From Vitis vinifera (lineage: Eukaryota > Streptophyta > Magnoliopsida > Vitales > Vitaceae), in contig NC_081818.1 in assembly GCF_030704535.1 (NCBI RefSeq), positions 28,037,501-28,101,500 on the forward strand: DNA of 64,000 nt, in the 5' to 3' direction. This document shows positions 60,880 to 64,000 of the stretch, piece by piece (position 1 is the stretch's first letter; every line of letters begins with the position of its first letter). The notes under the pieces are model-generated. The model had not been told where the DNA came from. It was given only the letters and a program-made list of their open reading frames with translations, and ran no database searches. The translations under genes were made by a program, and so were the position numbers.

Positions 60880-61150
60880 ATGCGTTTCCCACTAGATGGC
60901 GAACTCAATTTTTATTTTGAAAAATGATTTTATTGATTAGGAAAAATGACTTGGAGTCGCCACTTATTTTCGTTTTATTTTTAAAAGGGTAAACAAAAGA
61001 AGAAAGAAAACTCTTAGTGCGACTCCTGGTTTTGGAAAAGGTGATCTACGAAAAATCGGATCGGGCTCGGGGGTCTGGTTAATTATCGGGAAGGTACGAT
61101 GAAGACTGTAGCACCCTTCTAAGTCCCTAAAGTCGGGTCTCTACTAATAA
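60880..61150 (+). repeat. Retroelement-like repeat segment
   Basis: The segment contains GACTTGGAGTCGCCACTTAT, GTGCGACTCCTGG, ATCGGATCGGGCTCGGGGG and GTAGCACCCTTCTAAGTCCC in this order. I recognise this kind of sequence as a high-copy plant repeat associated with LTR retrotransposons. No LTR ends, binding site or reading frame were found, so it is a fragment. It directly precedes the tandem array. Confidence 0.45.
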
Positions 61151-61369
61151 AATGAAGTTGACGTGGCAATTGATGAGTAAGTCAATGAACATCCTGAATG
61201 ATCATGCACACATAAGAATCGAAACATGCATAGACAACGATTAGAGGGAAAATGGGTACATACCTGGGCAATAAGCCACCATGCGCTATCAATAGAGAGG
61301 GTTAGTACACTATATAGAGCACAAAACATATCACATGCATCATTAAACAGGGATTAAAATTGTTCAAAG

Positions 61370-63420
61370 GAAAACTGGATTTTTGAAATTCATTTGAGAA
61401 TCGGAATCTTAGAGATTATTTGATAATTGGATTCTTAGAAATTAAATGTAAGAATGAGAACTTTTAGAAATTAAATTTGAAAGAAAAACAGGATTTTGAA
61501 GAATTATTTGAAAGTTCGGGATTTTTAAGAAAAATTAAGTTACAAAAATTGGGATTATGAGAGTTAAATTTTGAAAGGGATCAGAATCGTAAGTTATTTG
61601 AGAAGTAGAAATTATGAAAGTTGATGTATAAAAATTGGAGGTCTTGGAAATCATTCGAAGGTAGAATTTATAGAAATAATGAATAAGATGATAGTGATAA
61701 TGATAATAATAAGTAGCGGGATAAATACGGGAATTGGAGCATGGGAAACTGAAAATTAAGTTCGGAGATAGGACAATTGGAATTTCAAATAGCTAAATTT
61801 AGACATCGGAATTTTGCAGAATTAGACCTTAATGATTGAGATTTTTGAGAGAAATAAATAGGTAAGTATGAAGTAATGTTACTAATTAATCAAAACGATA
61901 TTTGAATGGATGAATAGTGAATAGTGGGATTTTGAGAATTAGGTTTGAAAGTCGGACCTCTGAATAATTGAACTCTAATTATTGAAATTTTTAGAAGAAA
62001 GAAATAAGTAAACGTGGAATTTATGATAACGATAACAAAGATGATATTTAAATGAATAAAAGTGAATGGTGGAATTTTTTTAGTCTAAAAGTTAAATTTG
62101 GAAATCCGGTTTTGAAGAGTTGAACTTTAATGATTGAAATAAATAAATAAACAAATATGGAATAATGATATTTATTAACAAAAATAATGTTTGAATGAAT
62201 AAAATAGTGGAATTTTTCTAATTGAAACTTTGAATTAGGGTGTTGGATTTTTAAAGGATTAGGCTTCAAATAAATAGGTAAGTATGAGATTATAATACTA
62301 ATTAACAAGAATAATATTTAGGCGAATAAAGATGGATAGTAGAATTTTTGGGATTGAAGTTTTAATTAAGGCATGGGGTTTTCGGAAGATTGGACTTTGA
62401 ATAGATATGGAAATAATGATTCTAATTGATGAGGGTAAAATTTAGACGAACTGTAGAATTTTTAGGGTTGAAAAATTGAGTTAAAACAAGAGATTTTTGC
62501 AGAACTAGGTTTTAAATAAATAGATGAATACGAGATAATAATCCTAATTGATGAAAATAAGATCTAAACGAATTACTGAGAAACTAAATTAAGATATGGG
62601 ATTTTTGAAGGATTAGATTTTAAATAACTAAATAAACATGACATAATAATTCGATTTATGAAAATATGATTTAAACAAGTATTTGAAGAATTAAATTAAA
62701 AACATGGGATTTTTGAAGGGTTAGGCTAGATAAATAAATGAATGTATAAGATAACAATTCCCTTTGATGGACATAAGATTTAAACGAGTATTTGAAGAAT
62801 TAAATTACGGTATGAGATTTTTTTAATGGATCAGAATTCGAACAACTAATAATACGGGGTGACGATTCAATTTATGAAAATAAGATTTAAACAAGTACTT
62901 GAAGAATTAAATTAAAGCATGAGATTTTTGAAGGATTGGTGTAGATAAATAAATGAATATATAGGATAATAATTCTAGTTGATAAATATGAGATTTTAAA
63001 AAAAAGGTATTTGAAAAATTAAATTAAAACACGTGACTTTTTTTTGATAGATTGGACTTTGAATAAATAATAAATATGGGATAATGATTTGATTTATGAA
63101 AACATGATTTAAACAAGAATTAAATTAAAACTAAGGATTTTTGAAGGATTGGATATCAAAGTAGTAAATAAATATGGGATACTAACTCTAATGGATTATA
63201 ATGAGATTTGAACTAATTATTGAAAAATTTAATTAAGACACATGATTTCTTTGAAAGCTTTAGACTTTAAATAGCTAGATAATATATGGTAATAATTCTT
63301 GTTTGATGAAAATGAGATTTAAATAGATTATGGGAAGATTAGATTAGGATATGGGGTTTTTCAAGGATTGGAATTTAGATAAAAATATAATTAACCAATA
63401 ATAAATCGTCTTTTAAGTAT
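61370..63420. repeat. Degenerate tandem array, about 107-bp unit, with alternating subunit types
   Basis: A recurring GGATTTTTGAAGG-like word (or variant) occurs at about 62246, 62377, 62492, 62601, 62708, 62817, 62923, 63035, 63136, 63244 and 63355, so the last eight units have a 101-112 base period. Each unit runs through ATAAATAAATATGGGATAAT, a TTGATGAAAATAAGATTTAAAC-like segment and TTTGAAGAATTAAATTAAAAC. Alternate units carry TAATTGATG or TCGATTTATG variants. Units toward 61370 are longer and more diverged. No coding potential. Confidence 0.75.
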
Positions 63421-64000
63421 GAATTAACTAAATTGGTAGAAATAAGGTAACAAATAAAAGGGAATGATTTGATTAATTAATTATGGATATTAAAGGTTTT
63501 TTTTTCTTTTTTAAAAAAAGAATTATTTAGGAATGAAGCGGCTAAATGGGCTATCCTGGAATGGGTATGGGCCATGAACAAGCCCATATTGGATACTATG
63601 GGCAAACCGAAGGGGCTAAATGGATCACAAGCTTGGGCTTGGCTCTAAAAACAAGCCCAAGTCCAATGCTAGCATGGGCAGGTCCAGAGACTCATCTCCC
63701 TCACCAACTCGCCCCGCATGGCTGCAACTCCCCTCACCCTCTCTCCGCGTCGGCGGCGGCTGACTCCAACACGCCGGGATAAAGCTAGCAGCTGGTGCGC
63801 GCCGCTGTCTCGGCACGTCCACTTGCTCCACCGGCTGAAGATCGAGCTTCCCTTCTTCATGGTGGCCATGTCCATGTCGCCGACGCAAGCAGACGACAGC
63901 TGGGTGAACTCCCTCTGGATTGCTCCCCCTCCGGCAGCGACGTCGCCAGGGTCGGGTACGACACAGGCGAGATCGAAGGTGCGTCTTGCGGGCGTGCCGC
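63421..64000. other. GC-rich unassigned segment at the right edge
   Basis: From about 63540 the GC content rises sharply. Words such as AGCCCAAG and GGGCTAAATGG recur, and the last 300 bases are rich in CG. Short open frames exist on both strands, but none is recognisable, and the feature continues past the window. It could be the internal part of a retroelement or the start of a gene. Confidence 0.3.

Noticed and set aside
63546-63888. Open frames in the GC-rich right edge
   Set aside because: Several overlapping frames on both strands are of equal length and none has a domain. The window ends before any context can decide.

Overview
This is a plant nuclear segment: AT-rich, with intron-split genes using GT-AG splice sites, TATA-box promoters, and many nested transposable-element fragments. 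The gene set (a clade II SWEET, a RUS/DUF647 protein, a HAT5/ATHB1-type HD-Zip I factor, MBD9, a TOG/ARM protein and an ATL RING-H2 ligase) is that of a eudicot. The intron and repeat style fits a woody species such as grapevine, but the species is an inference. No CRISPR array, rRNA or convincing tRNA gene was seen.

Layout. 1-660: first coding exon of a probably plastid-targeted protein (minus), running off the left edge. 900-1262: an imperfect repeat pair resembling tRNA-derived SINEs. 1522-3822: a complete six-exon SWEET transporter (minus). 3.8-13 kb: a gene-poor block with two miniature LTR elements (TRIM type), a three-unit G-box-bearing tandem repeat, a decayed endogenous pararetrovirus (minus, about 7.5-10.55 kb) and MITE-like AT-rich repeats. 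13213-17415: a ten-exon RUS family gene (plus). 17.4-22 kb: intergenic. 22.0-24.8 kb: an HD-Zip I gene whose 5' leader holds a 29-codon upstream ORF. 27088-47402: a ten-exon, 20 kb MBD9 gene (minus) whose introns hold a hAT-type MITE, a tRNA-SINE, LINE tails and a tandem duplication. 48.7-53.6 kb: an ARM/TOG protein gene (plus), divergent from MBD9. 56262-56870: an intronless ATL RING-H2 gene (plus). 58726-60142: a hAT-type element with perfect 12-bp terminal repeats that carries exons and introns of a second ARM/TOG gene. 60.8-63.4 kb: a retroelement-like segment and a long degenerate tandem array of about 107 bp with alternating subunits.

The genes are independent single-copy plant genes and do not form a pathway. 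MBD9 (chromatin) and HAT5 (transcription, with leader uORF control) are nuclear regulators, SWEET is a sugar facilitator, the RUS protein is probably plastid-directed, and ATL is a membrane E3 ligase. The most noteworthy observations are the gene-capturing hAT element close to a resident relative of its cargo, the uORF of the HD-Zip gene, the SINE and MITE with perfect target duplications inside MBD9, the miniature LTR elements, and the alternating tandem array. Exon models were assembled by eye from frame continuity and GT-AG sites, so boundaries may be off by a base or a codon.
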